A stretch of DNA of 7,177 bases from an uncultured Clostridia bacterium (GCA_944338265.1 CALVLO010000076.1:1-7177), one strand, 5' to 3'; positions 1 to 6,568 are shown, numbered from the stretch's first letter. Notes: a model not told the origin generated them from the sequence alone. Made by a program: numbers and translations.

Positions 1-47
1 AACTTGGGCTCCCTTTGCTGTTTGTTGATCATTGACTTCTTTGCCAT
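1..47 (-). CDS. rpsN: 30S ribosomal protein S14, zinc type (partial, N-terminus only)
   Basis: Only the first 15 codons and two further bases are visible; the gene runs off the left edge. The translation MAKKSMINKQQREPK matches the opening of the short, zinc-binding S14 of Gram-positive and many other bacteria, which is about 61 residues long. The CxxC zinc ligands would lie beyond the window and are not seen. S14 sits in the head of the 30S subunit near S3 and S10. The ATG at 47–45 is preceded by AGGAGA at 60–55, whose first A is the last base of the rplE stop codon, so translation is probably coupled to L5. Position after rplE is the standard spc-operon position. The identification rests on the short N-terminal match plus synteny. 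Confidence 0.9.
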   Translation of the reverse strand, partial: MAKKSMINKQQREPK

Positions 48-59
48 GTCTGCTTCTCC

Positions 60-665
60 TTACTTCTTGAAGGGCATGCCGAGCGCTCTCAAAAGCTCCC
101 TTGCCTCTTCGTCGGTATTTGCCGTGGTGACGATGCACACGTCCATGCCGCGGATCTTCTCCACCTGATCGTAAGTGATCTCGGGGAAGATGAGCTGCTC
201 TTTGAGCCCGAGCGCGTAGTTGCCCCTGCCGTCGAACGCCTTATCGGAGACGCCGCGGAAGTCGCGCACGCGGGGCAGCGCGATGGAGACGAGCTTATCG
301 TAAAAATCGTACATCCTTCTGCCGCGGAGCGTAACTTTGAGCCCGATGTTCATCCCCTCTCTCACCTTGAAGTTCGCGACCGACTTTGTCGCCTTGCGGT
401 AGATGGGCTTCTGCCCCGTGATGAGCTTGAGCTCGTTCTCGGTGATCTGCATGGATTTTTGGTTATCCTTGATGTCGCCGAGCCCCGTGTTGATGACGAT
501 CTTCTCGATGCGCGGGACCTGCATCACCGACTTGTAGCCGAACTTCTTCATGAGATAGGGAACGACTTCGCTGTCGTAGAGTGCCTTGACTCTGCTCTGC
601 GCCTTCGTTTCTGCCGTTTTGGTTGTTGCCGCAGCCTTCTTGGCTGCCGTCTTTTTCTCTGCCAT
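60..665 (-). CDS. rplE: 50S ribosomal protein L5, with Lys/Ala-rich N-terminal extension
   Basis: L5 binds 5S rRNA in the central protuberance of the 50S subunit and contacts the P-site tRNA. The core is clear from about residue 25 onward: VVPYLMKKFGYKSVMQVPRI, then KIVINTGLGD, and a C-terminal half ending in RALGMPFKK. The product is 201 residues, against about 180 usually. The excess is an N-terminal stretch of about 24 residues made almost only of Ala, Lys, Thr and Glu. An in-frame GTG lies five codons further upstream at 680–678. The ATG at 665–663 is preferred because AGGGA at 677–673 is 7 bases from it, whereas GTG has that SD downstream. The SD adjoins the rplX TGA stop, so coupling is likely. 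The extension is in frame and is probably a flexible rRNA-facing tail (inference). Confidence 0.96.
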   Translation of the reverse strand: MAEKKTAAKKAAATTKTAETKAQSRVKALYDSEVVPYLMKKFGYKSVMQVPRIEKIVINTGLGDIKDNQKSMQITENELKLITGQKPIYRKATKSVANFKVREGMNIGLKVTLRGRRMYDFYDKLVSIALPRVRDFRGVSDKAFDGRGNYALGLKEQLIFPEITYDQVEKIRGMDVCIVTTANTDEEARELLRALGMPFKK

Positions 666-676
666 CGTCTGTTCCC

Positions 677-1120
677 TCACTCTTTATCGCCTTCGGGCGC
701 GGTCTCGGGCGCCGCCGCAGTCTCTTCCGCCTTCTTGCTGCGCTTTCTCGTGCGCTTCTTGGGCGCCTCTTCCTCTGCCGCAGCAGCCTGCTTGACCTTC
801 TTCACATACGCCTTATCGAGCGAGGCGCCGCACTTTTTGCAGACGCGCACCTTCTTGCCGTCGATGACGGTATGCCCGACGCGCGTCGCCTTGCCGCAGG
901 CATCGCACACGACCTCGACATTGGAGACGTCGATGGGCGCCTCCTCCGTGACGATCTTGCTGGTATCGTTCGCGCGGCGCGCCTTCTCGTGCTTGTGCAC
1001 GATGTTCACGCCCTCGACGATGACCTTCTTATCGTCGGGATAAGTCTTCAGAACCTTGCCCTGTTTGCCCTTGTATTTACCCGTGATGACGAGCACGTTA
1101 TCGTTGACTTTTACCTTCAT
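677..1120 (-). CDS. rplX: 50S ribosomal protein L24, with zinc ribbon and charged C-terminal tail
   Basis: L24 is an early 23S rRNA-binding assembly protein located near the tunnel exit. The N-terminal KOW domain is visible at residues 3–40 (GDV-type core here NDNVLVITGKYKGKQGKVL). Cys72, Cys75, Cys94 and Cys97 form two CxxC pairs in VCDACGKATR and VCKKCG, the zinc-ribbon form common in Gram-positive and other bacteria. The protein has 147 residues, whereas family members are usually about 100–110. The extra part is a low-complexity tail from about residue 111 to 147, first Ala/Glu-rich, then Lys/Arg-rich (KKRTRKRSKK), then acidic. The ATG is preceded by TAAGGAGG, in which the rplN stop overlaps the SD, 7 bases from the start. 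Its TGA stop sits just ahead of the rplE SD. No frameshift is apparent. Confidence 0.96.
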   Translation of the reverse strand: MKVKVNDNVLVITGKYKGKQGKVLKTYPDDKKVIVEGVNIVHKHEKARRANDTSKIVTEEAPIDVSNVEVVCDACGKATRVGHTVIDGKKVRVCKKCGASLDKAYVKKVKQAAAAEEEAPKKRTRKRSKKAEETAAAPETAPEGDKE

Positions 1121-1132
1121 GGGAGCGCCTCC

Positions 1133-1501
1133 TTACAGGACCTCGGGAGCGAGGGAGATGATACGCATGTAATCCTTCTCTCTCAGTTCTCTCGCGATGG
1201 GGCCGAAGATACGCGTCCCCTTGGGTTGCTTCTGATTATCGATGATGACGGCTGCGTTGTCATCGAAGCGGATATAGGTGCCGTCCGCACGGCGGATGCC
1301 CTTCGCGCTGCGCACGATGACCGCCTTCACGACGTCGCCCTTCTTGACGGCGCCGCCGGGCGTCGCCGTTTTGACGGACGCGACGATGACGTCGCCGATA
1401 TTGCCGCTCCTTCTGAACGAGCCGCCGAGCACGCGGATGCACATGAGCTCTTTCGCGCCCGAGTTATCCGCTGCCTTGAGCCTTGTCTGAGGTTGTATCA
1501 T
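1133..1501 (-). CDS. rplN: 50S ribosomal protein L14
   Basis: L14 is a universally conserved beta-barrel protein at the subunit interface, where it contacts 16S rRNA helix 14 and forms part of the binding site of the silencing factor RsfS (family knowledge). The full 122 residues match the family length exactly. Recognisable blocks are MIQPQTRLKAADNSGAKELM at the N-terminus, GDVVKAVIVRSAKGIRR with RFDDNAAVIID in the middle, and GTRIFGPIARELRE near the end. The ATG at 1501–1499 follows GGAGGAG with a 6-base spacer. The rpsQ stop lies 18 bases upstream, and the downstream rplX SD overlaps this gene's own TAA stop. Nothing unusual was seen in the protein. Confidence 0.98.
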   Translation of the reverse strand: MIQPQTRLKAADNSGAKELMCIRVLGGSFRRSGNIGDVIVASVKTATPGGAVKKGDVVKAVIVRSAKGIRRADGTYIRFDDNAAVIIDNQKQPKGTRIFGPIARELREKDYMRIISLAPEVL

Positions 1502-1519
1502 TTTCTCTTCTCCTCCCGC

Positions 1520-1774
1520 TTACTTCGCCTTCTCGACGATCTCGGCGACGCGCCAATTCTTATCCTTGCTGAGCTTGCGCGTCTCGACGATGCGCACCTT
1601 GTCGCCGACGCCGCACTCGTTTTCCGCATCGTGCGCCTTAAAACGGCGGGTGTAGGTGATCGTCTTTTTATAGAGGGGGTGCGGGCGCTTCTCGTTGACG
1701 GCAACGACCACGGTCTTATCCATCTTATCGGAAACGACGACTCCCACGATCTCTTTTCTCAGATTTCTTTCCAT
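1520..1774 (-). CDS. rpsQ: 30S ribosomal protein S17
   Basis: S17 is a primary 16S rRNA-binding protein with an OB fold, needed early in assembly of the 30S body. The sequence shows GVVVSDKMDKTVVVAV, then HPLYKKTITYTRRFKAHD and the signature GDKVRIVETRKLSKDKNW near the end. The product is 84 residues, the usual size. The open frame extends ten codons further upstream, to 1804, inside rpmC. The ATG at 1774–1772 (MERNLRKEIVG) is chosen because GGAGG lies 5 bases before it and the length then fits the family. The SD touches the rpmC stop in the string TGAGGAGG, so translation is likely coupled to L29. Confidence 0.97.
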   Translation of the reverse strand: MERNLRKEIVGVVVSDKMDKTVVVAVNEKRPHPLYKKTITYTRRFKAHDAENECGVGDKVRIVETRKLSKDKNWRVAEIVEKAK

Positions 1775-1784
1775 ACTGTCCTCC

Positions 1785-1973
1785 TCACTTCGCCTTGCGC
1801 GCACGGAGTTCCGTGTTCACGCGCGCGATATCCCGCTTGCACGTTCTGATCGAGACGGGGTTTTCGAGCTGTCCCGAAGCGTGACGGAAGCGGAGGTTGA
1901 AAAGCTCGCTCTTCAGATCTTGCAGCTTTTTCGTGAGCTCGACGTCGGTCATGTTGTGAAATTCGCTCTTCAT
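1785..1973 (-). CDS. rpmC: 50S ribosomal protein L29
   Basis: L29 is a small two-helix protein next to L23 at the exit of the polypeptide tunnel, where it helps form the docking site for trigger factor and the signal recognition particle (family knowledge). The 62-residue sequence has the expected pattern: an N-terminal helix (MTDVELTKKLQDLKSELFNL) leading into the signature RFRHASGQLENP, then a second helix rich in Arg and Ala ending in RARKAK. Its ATG shares one base with the rplP stop (TGATG), so ribosomes finishing L16 can restart directly. The preceding SD is weaker than its neighbours': GAAGG is very close to the ATG and AGGAAGG lies 12 bases away. Re-initiation may therefore matter more here. 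Confidence 0.97.
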   Translation of the reverse strand: MKSEFHNMTDVELTKKLQDLKSELFNLRFRHASGQLENPVSIRTCKRDIARVNTELRARKAK

Positions 1974-2422
1974 CAGCCTTCACCGCCTTCCTGCGTATTT
2001 TGGGCGGGCACTTCCGCCTCTTTCTTGATAAACTTGCACTTGACGGGGAGCTTGTGCGACGCAAGGCGCATCGCCTCGCGCGCGATCTCCTCGTTCACGC
2101 CTGCCATCTCGAACATCACGCGCCCGGGCTTGACCGCGGCGACCCAATATTCCACGCCGCCCTTGCCCGAGCCCATGCGGGCTTCGGCGGGATGACGGGT
2201 GATGGGCTTGTGCGGGAAAATATCGATCCAGACTTTACCGCCGCGCTTGATGAAGCGCGTCATGGCGATACGGGCTGCCTCGATCTGGTTGGACTTGATC
2301 CAGCCCGCCTCTTCGGCGACGAGGCCGTATTCGCCGTATGCGATGAAGTTCCCCTTCTGCGCGCTGCCCTTCATGTTGGGGCGGTGCTGCTTTCTTCTTT
2401 TGACTCTCTTGGGGATTAACAT
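1973..2422 (-). CDS. rplP: 50S ribosomal protein L16
   Basis: L16 is a late-assembling 50S protein near the A site and the peptidyl-transferase centre. The N-terminal block MLIPKRVKRRKQHR and the segment GNFIAYGEYGLVAEEAGWI are diagnostic. Around residues 71–88 the sequence HKPITRHPAEARMGSGKG contains the basic loop; Arg82 is the likely equivalent of E. coli Arg81, the residue hydroxylated in that species. EYWVAAVKPGRVMFEMAGV follows. The product is 149 residues against about 137–145 usually, the excess being a polar C-terminal tail (AEVPAQNTQEGGEG). The start ATG overlaps the rpsC stop by one base (TAATG) and follows AAGGAGG with a 6-base spacer. Its own stop overlaps the rpmC start. Confidence 0.98.
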   Translation of the reverse strand: MLIPKRVKRRKQHRPNMKGSAQKGNFIAYGEYGLVAEEAGWIKSNQIEAARIAMTRFIKRGGKVWIDIFPHKPITRHPAEARMGSGKGGVEYWVAAVKPGRVMFEMAGVNEEIAREAMRLASHKLPVKCKFIKKEAEVPAQNTQEGGEG

Positions 2423-3081
2423 TATTTGCCTCCTTCCGCCTTCTTTGCGGCTTTCAGGACTTCACCCTTATAGATCCAGCACTTGACGCCGATCATGCCG
2501 AACGTCGTGTGCGCCTCCGCAAAGCCATAGTCGATATCTGCGCGGAGCGTCTGCAGGGGGATGCTTCCCTCGTGATAGTGCTCGCAGCCTGCGATCTCGC
2601 GCCCGTCCAGACGGCCGCTGACCTGCATCTTGACGCCCTTGACGCCTGCGCGCATCGTCCTGCCGATTGCCTGCTTGATCGCGCGGCGGAACGCCATACG
2701 CTTTTCAAGCTGCGCCGCAACGCTCTCTGCAACGAGCTGCGCATCCGCATCGGGCTTGCGCACTTCGGTGATGTTGATGGAGACCTGCTTGCCGTTCGTG
2801 AGCTTTGCAAGATCCTTTTTGATGACCTCGATCTCCGAACCCGCCTTGCCGATGAGCACGCCGGGGCGACCCGTGTAGACGGTGACGACGATCCTGCCCG
2901 CCGCGCGCTCGATGAGGATGCGCGAAACGGCTGCGGCGTAATACTTCTTTTTGAGGTGCGTGCGGATGGTGTGATCTTCTTTGAGATATGCCGCGAACTC
3001 CTTCTTATCGGCGTACCACTGCGTATCCCAACCCTTGATGACGCCTACTCTCAAACCATGAGGATTGACTTTCTGACCCAT
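2422..3081 (-). CDS. rpsC: 30S ribosomal protein S3
   Basis: S3 lies in the 30S head at the mRNA entry channel and, with S4 and S5, contributes to helicase activity on mRNA (family knowledge). The 219 residues begin MGQKVNPHGLRVG. The type II KH domain has its GxxG loop at residues 78–81 within GVLIGKAGSEIE. The C-terminal S3 domain has SGRLDGREIAGCEHYHEG, followed by PLQTLRADIDYGFAEAHTTF and GVKCWIYKGE. The SGRL(D)G stretch carries Asp where Gly is more usual, and two cysteines (CEHYHEG and VKCWIY) sit at uncommon places; neither change suggests loss of function. The ATG is one base past the rplV stop and is preceded by GGGAG nine bases away. Confidence 0.98.
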   Translation of the reverse strand: MGQKVNPHGLRVGVIKGWDTQWYADKKEFAAYLKEDHTIRTHLKKKYYAAAVSRILIERAAGRIVVTVYTGRPGVLIGKAGSEIEVIKKDLAKLTNGKQVSINITEVRKPDADAQLVAESVAAQLEKRMAFRRAIKQAIGRTMRAGVKGVKMQVSGRLDGREIAGCEHYHEGSIPLQTLRADIDYGFAEAHTTFGMIGVKCWIYKGEVLKAAKKAEGGK

Positions 3082-3082
3082 G

Positions 3083-3484
3083 TTAGATTTCTCCCTCCGC
3101 TTTTCTCACGTCCAAAATCACCGTGATATGGCTCGTTCTCTTTAAGATCGCATGCGCTCTGCCCTTGGAGACGGGCTGCATCCTCTTGAGCATCGTGCCG
3201 CCGTTTGCGAAGCACTCTGCCACATACAGGTCGCCTCTGTCCATCCCCTGGTTGTGCTCCGCGTTTGCGACCGCGCTCATGAGCACCTTCTTGGTGGGCG
3301 CCGCGCCGCCGTTGACGCTGTGCTCGAGGATCGCCTGCGCCTCGCGCACCGATTTGCCGCGGATGAGATCGAGCACCGTGCGGACCTTGTAGGGGGAGAT
3401 GCGGACGTACTTTGCGACGGCGTAGGGGCGCGTCTCTCTGCGCTCCTCCACTCTCGCCGTCTTCTTCTTCATATTCGTCGCCAT
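3083..3484 (-). CDS. rplV: 50S ribosomal protein L22, with short basic N-terminal extension
   Basis: L22 binds 23S rRNA, and its long beta-hairpin lines the exit tunnel beside L4; changes there give macrolide resistance in other species. Family blocks are AVAKYVRISPYKVRTVLDLI, GKSVREAQAILEH, SAVANAEHNQGMD and the hairpin end KGRAHAILKRTSHITVIL. The product is 133 residues against about 110–118, with an extra N-terminal segment (MATNMKKKTARVEERRETR). An internal ATG at codon 5 exists, but the first ATG at 3484–3482 has AAGGAG 7 bases upstream, so it is preferred. That SD overlaps the rpsS TAA. Hairpin length appears normal by eye; no insertion or deletion of the kind that confers macrolide resistance was recognised. 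Confidence 0.97.
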   Translation of the reverse strand: MATNMKKKTARVEERRETRPYAVAKYVRISPYKVRTVLDLIRGKSVREAQAILEHSVNGGAAPTKKVLMSAVANAEHNQGMDRGDLYVAECFANGGTMLKRMQPVSKGRAHAILKRTSHITVILDVRKAEGEI

Positions 3485-3495
3485 ATGCTATCTCC

Positions 3496-3777
3496 TTACT
3501 TCTTGCCGGGCGCGCTCGTCTTTGCCGCGTGCCCCTTGAACGTTCTCGTGGGAGCGAACTCGCCGAGCTTGCAGCCCACCATGTCCTCCGTCACATACAC
3601 GGGCACATGCTTGCGCCCGTCGTAGACGGCGATCGTATGTCCGACCATCTGAGGGAAGATCGTCGATGCTCTCGACCAAGTCTTTAAGACCTTCTTCTCG
3701 TTTGCCTCGTTCATCGCCTCGATGCGAGCCAAGAGCTTGGCTTCGACGTAAGGCCCTTTCTTAACGCTTCTCGACAT
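3496..3777 (-). CDS. rpsS: 30S ribosomal protein S19
   Basis: S19 sits in the 30S head, forms a complex with S13 and contacts the 50S subunit and A-site tRNA. The 93-residue product is of normal length. It starts MSRSVKKGPYVEAKLL, continues with KTWSRASTIFPQMVGHTIAV, and shows the family signature YDGRKHVPVYVTEDMVG followed by KLGEFAPTRTFKGH. The start at 3777–3775 has GGGAGG 6 bases upstream; this SD abuts the rplB stop (TAAGGGAGG). Downstream the stop codon overlaps the rplV SD. Nothing unusual was seen in the protein. Confidence 0.98.
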   Translation of the reverse strand: MSRSVKKGPYVEAKLLARIEAMNEANEKKVLKTWSRASTIFPQMVGHTIAVYDGRKHVPVYVTEDMVGCKLGEFAPTRTFKGHAAKTSAPGKK

Positions 3778-3789
3778 GTCCTGCCTCCC

Positions 3790-4617
3790 TTAATTGATCC
3801 TCTTGAGGATAAACTTGCTCGTCGGGTTCTTCTTCTTTCTCGTCTTATACCCGAGTGCCGGCTTGCCCCAAGGCGTCTCGGGACCGGCATGACCGACGGG
3901 CGACTTGCCCTCGCCGCCGCCGTGAGGGTGATCGTTGGGGTTCATGACCGAACCGCGCACGGTGGGACGGGTGCCGAGGTGACGGGTCTTGCCCGCCTTG
4001 CCCACGCGGATGATCTCGTGCTCGAGGTTGCCGACCTGACCGATGGTCGCGCGGCACACCGCGGGGATGAGGCGCATCTCGCCCGAAGGCATCTTGATGG
4101 TCGCATACGCGCCCTCGCGCGCCATGAGCTGGGCGGAAGCGCCCGCGCCGCGCGCGATCTGCCCGCCGCGCCCCGGCTTCATCTCGATGTTGTGGATGAC
4201 GGTACCGACGGGGATATCCGTAAGGGGAAGCGCGTTGCCGACTTTGATGTCTGCGCCCGCGCCCGAGACGACCTTGTCGCCGACGTTGAGCCCGACGGGA
4301 GCGAGGATGTAGCGCTTTTCGCCGTCTGCATACGCAAGGAGCGCGATGTAGGCGCTGCGGTTGGGATCGTATTGGATGGACTTCACCGTTGCGGGAACGC
4401 CGTCCTTGTTGCGCTTATAGTCGATGATGCGGTACTTTCTTTTGTTGCCGCCGCCGATGTGGCGCACGGTAATCTTGCCCGCATTGTTTCTGCCGCCCGA
4501 CTTGCGCTGATCTTCAAGAAGCGCTCTTTCGGGCTTCTGCTTGGAGATCTCGCCGTAAGCGGGAACCGTCATCAGACGGCGGGCGGGAGAGGTGGGTTTA
4601 TATCTCTTGACTGCCAT
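3790..4617 (-). CDS. rplB: 50S ribosomal protein L2
   Basis: L2 is one of the largest and most conserved 50S proteins. It is required for subunit association and for assembly of an active peptidyl-transferase centre. The 275 residues are the usual length. Visible blocks are the N-terminal MAVKRYKPTSPARRLMTV, the segment GRNNAGKITVRHIGGGNKRK, the KOW-like core with GRGGQIARGAGASAQL, and the highly conserved VMNPNDHPHGGGEG at residues 224–237. His230 in that loop matches the E. coli His229 that is linked to peptidyl transfer. The C-terminus TRKKKNPTSKFILKRIN is basic, as expected. The ATG at 4617–4615 follows GGAGG with an 8-base spacer. Confidence 0.99.
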   Translation of the reverse strand: MAVKRYKPTSPARRLMTVPAYGEISKQKPERALLEDQRKSGGRNNAGKITVRHIGGGNKRKYRIIDYKRNKDGVPATVKSIQYDPNRSAYIALLAYADGEKRYILAPVGLNVGDKVVSGAGADIKVGNALPLTDIPVGTVIHNIEMKPGRGGQIARGAGASAQLMAREGAYATIKMPSGEMRLIPAVCRATIGQVGNLEHEIIRVGKAGKTRHLGTRPTVRGSVMNPNDHPHGGGEGKSPVGHAGPETPWGKPALGYKTRKKKNPTSKFILKRIN

Positions 4618-4636
4618 GTTCCTATCCTCCGCTTAT

Positions 4637-4927
4637 TTACGATAACGAGTTGAAGTGCTCGATGGGCTTGCTGTCCGCATAGAGGGTGACGATCGCCTTC
4701 TTCGTCGTCGGCGTATAGCCCTCGTGTCTGCCCATGCGCTTCCGCTTGCCGGGGCAGGTGACGGTGTTCACGTCCTGAACGTGTACGCCGAACATCTTCT
4801 CGACGGCGATCTTGATCTGCGTCTTATTGGCGGACTTCGCCACGGTGAACGTGTAGCGCTTGTCTGCGATCCCGTCGTATCCCTTCTCGGTCAGAACGGG
4901 CTTTAAGATGATATCTTCGGGCATCAT
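4637..4927 (-). CDS. rplW: 50S ribosomal protein L23
   Basis: L23 lies at the tunnel exit and is the main ribosomal docking site for trigger factor and the signal recognition particle. The 96 residues contain the N-terminal DIILKPVLTEKGYDGI, the helix NKTQIKIAVEKMFGVHVQDV, and the basic loop CPGKRKRMGRHEGYTP before KKAIVTL. Length is typical. Two consecutive ATG codons (4927–4925 and 4924–4922) could start translation. The first is taken because it is 10 bases from GAGGAGG and overlaps the rplD stop as ATGA, a classic coupled start; the second would be 13 bases from the SD. The difference is one methionine. Confidence 0.97.
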   Translation of the reverse strand: MMPEDIILKPVLTEKGYDGIADKRYTFTVAKSANKTQIKIAVEKMFGVHVQDVNTVTCPGKRKRMGRHEGYTPTTKKAIVTLYADSKPIEHFNSLS

Positions 4928-5550
4928 GATGCGTAAACCTCCTCAAGCTTCTTCACGGAACCCTTGGTGAGGACGACGACGGCATTTGCCACGATCTCGT
5001 AGGTGTTGATCTCGGAAACGGAGATCGTGGAGAGCGTGGGCAGGTTGCGCGCCGCGCGGATGACGTTCTCGTCTGCCTCGTCCATGACAACGACGGTGCG
5101 CTTTTCGAGCTTCATCGCCTTGCGGAAGGCTTCCATCTCTTTGGTCTTGGGTGCAGCGACTTTGAGTTCATCCACAACGAACAGCTCGCCGTCTGCGACC
5201 TTTTTGGAAAGTGCGGAGATGAGTGCCCCGCGCTTTGCGCTCACATTCATCTTCTTGGAAAAATCGCGGCTCTTGGGCGCGAACACGACGCCGCCCTTCG
5301 TCCACTGCGGCGCGCGGATGGACCCCTGACGCGCACGGCCCGTGCCCTTCTGCCTCCAAGGCTTGGCGCCGCCGCCGCGCACCTCTGTGCGGGTGAGCGT
5401 GGACTTGGTGCCCTGGCGCTGGTTGCAAAGATAGGTGACGACTGCCTGATGGATGAGCGGCTCGTTGTACTCGGCGCCGAACACCTTATCGGAGAGCTCG
5501 ATGTCGCCGACCGCCTCGCCCTTCATATTGTATACTTTCACGTTTGCCAT
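4924..5550 (-). CDS. rplD: 50S ribosomal protein L4
   Basis: L4 is an early 23S rRNA-binding protein whose extended loop reaches the exit tunnel opposite L22. In E. coli L4 also represses its own operon through the S10 leader. The 208 residues are of standard size. The loop at about residues 43–92 is clear, with STLTRTEVRGGGAKPWRQKG, then GRARQGSIRAPQWTKGGVVF. The globular part follows with DELKVAAPKTKEMEAF and ends KGSVKKLEEVYAS. The ATG at 5550–5548 is 7 bases from AAGGAG, which overlaps the rplC TAA stop. The gene overlaps rplW by 4 bases. Whether this L4 is autoregulatory cannot be told from the protein. Confidence 0.98.
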   Translation of the reverse strand: MANVKVYNMKGEAVGDIELSDKVFGAEYNEPLIHQAVVTYLCNQRQGTKSTLTRTEVRGGGAKPWRQKGTGRARQGSIRAPQWTKGGVVFAPKSRDFSKKMNVSAKRGALISALSKKVADGELFVVDELKVAAPKTKEMEAFRKAMKLEKRTVVVMDEADENVIRAARNLPTLSTISVSEINTYEIVANAVVVLTKGSVKKLEEVYAS

Positions 5551-5561
5551 GACCGTTCTCC

Positions 5562-6194
5562 TTATGCCTTGACGCTCGTCTTCAACATGACGATGCTGCC
5601 CTTCGTGCCCGGGATCGCGCCCTTGACGAGGATGGCGTTTCTCTGTACGTCCACGCGTACCACCTCGAGGTTCTGGATGGTGACGTTCTCGACGCCGTAC
5701 TGACCTGCGAGCTTTTTATGCTTGAAAACGCGCGAGGGCGAGCTGTTTGCGCCCATGGAGCCGGGCTCCCTGTGCACAGGGCCCACGCCGTGCGTCTCTT
5801 TGAGGCGGTGCTGGTTCCATCTCTTGATGACGCCCGTATAACCGTGACCCTTGGTGATGCCGCTCACGTCGACCTTGTCGCCCGCCGCGAACACATCCGC
5901 CTTGACCTCGTCGCCCACATGGTACTCGGCGGCGTTATCCACGCGCACCTCTTTGAGTACCTTGCAGGGCTTGACGCCCGCCTTCTTGAACTGCCCGAGA
6001 TCGGGCTTGTTCATTGCCTTTTCCTTTGCTTCGAGGAAGCCGAGCTTGACTGCGGCATAGCCGTCCGTCTCAGCCGTCTTTACCTGCACCACGGGGCAGG
6101 GACCTGCCTCGATGACCGTGACGGGGATGACCTTCCCGTCCTCCGCAAAGATCTGGGTCATACCCACTTTGCGGCCGATGATTGCTTTACCCAT
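5562..6194 (-). CDS. rplC: 50S ribosomal protein L3
   Basis: L3 starts 50S assembly and sends a loop toward the peptidyl-transferase centre. The 210 residues begin MGKAIIGRKVGMTQIF and include AVKLGFLEAKEKAMNKP, GHGYTGVIKRWNQHRLKETH and the loop REPGSMGANSSPSRVFKHKK, followed by LAGQYGVENVTIQNLEVVRV. The glutamine methylated in E. coli (Gln150) is replaced by Ala in GSMGA, as in Bacillota relatives. An in-frame GTG four codons upstream (6206–6204) gives a longer frame, but its G is the last base of the SD AAAGGAG, so it cannot be used with that SD. ATG 6194–6192, 11 bases from the SD, is taken instead. The upstream 60-base spacer is the longest in the operon. Confidence 0.97.
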   Translation of the reverse strand: MGKAIIGRKVGMTQIFAEDGKVIPVTVIEAGPCPVVQVKTAETDGYAAVKLGFLEAKEKAMNKPDLGQFKKAGVKPCKVLKEVRVDNAAEYHVGDEVKADVFAAGDKVDVSGITKGHGYTGVIKRWNQHRLKETHGVGPVHREPGSMGANSSPSRVFKHKKLAGQYGVENVTIQNLEVVRVDVQRNAILVKGAIPGTKGSIVMLKTSVKA

Positions 6195-6254
6195 CGTAAA
6201 GTTCACTCCTTTTTATTTTTTTCCGATACCCGCGCTCTTGCAAAGTATCCTAAA
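6195..6254 (-). other. rpsJ–rplC intercistronic spacer with weak inverted repeat
   Basis: This is the only junction in the operon longer than about 20 bases. On the minus strand GATAC (6249–6245) can pair with GTATC (6229–6225) across a 15-base loop, and an A-rich stretch then leads into the rplC SD AAAGGAG (6212–6206). The stem is short and the loop long, so it may be only a spacer or an mRNA end-protecting hairpin. No promoter-like pair of boxes and no T run for termination were seen. Confidence 0.35.
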
Positions 6255-6554
6255 TTACAACTTGACCTTGATATCGACGCCTGCGGGCAGATGGATGCTG
6301 TCCAAGAGCTTGGCGTTAGGCGAGTAAATATCGATGATGCGCTTATAGGTGCGCATTTCGAACTGCTCGCGGGAGTCCTTGTCCTTGTGAGGGCTCCTCA
6401 AGATGGTAACGATCTCTCGCTCCGTGGGAAGCGGGATGGGACCGGAGATCTTCGCCCCGCCCTTTTGCATCGTCTCCACGATGCGGCTCGCAGCCTGATC
6501 GACGAGCTCGTGATCGTATGCCGAAAGTTTGATCCTGATCTTCTGACTTGCCAT
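6255..6554 (-). CDS. rpsJ: 30S ribosomal protein S10 (NusE)
   Basis: S10 is a 30S head protein that also acts as NusE, binding NusB and NusG in antitermination and transcription–translation coupling. The 99 residues are slightly shorter than the usual 100–105. They open MASQKIRIKLSAYDHELVDQ and contain GPIPLPTEREIVTILRSPHK, the loop DSREQFEMRTYKRIIDIY and the C-terminal signature IHLPAGVDIKVKL. The ATG at 6554–6552 follows AGAGGAG with a 6-base spacer. This is the first gene of the operon: the next 570 bases upstream contain no gene on this strand, and a promoter with a long leader points into it. Confidence 0.98.
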   Translation of the reverse strand: MASQKIRIKLSAYDHELVDQAASRIVETMQKGGAKISGPIPLPTEREIVTILRSPHKDKDSREQFEMRTYKRIIDIYSPNAKLLDSIHLPAGVDIKVKL

Positions 6555-6568
6555 TGCTAACTCCTCTT

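Noticed and set aside
623..1849. Plus-strand open frame of 408 codons antisense to rplE, rplX, rplN and rpsQ
   Set aside because: It spans several well-identified genes on the opposite strand, has no recognisable domain or good SD, and is a product of GC-rich codon use.
3889..4653. Plus-strand open frame of 254 codons antisense to rplB
   Set aside because: Shadow of a highly conserved gene; no family features.
5718..6560. Plus-strand open frame of 280 codons antisense to rplC and rpsJ
   Set aside because: Fully opposite two certain ribosomal genes and the spacer; composition (Leu/Asp/Arg/Ala/His) is typical of an antisense shadow.
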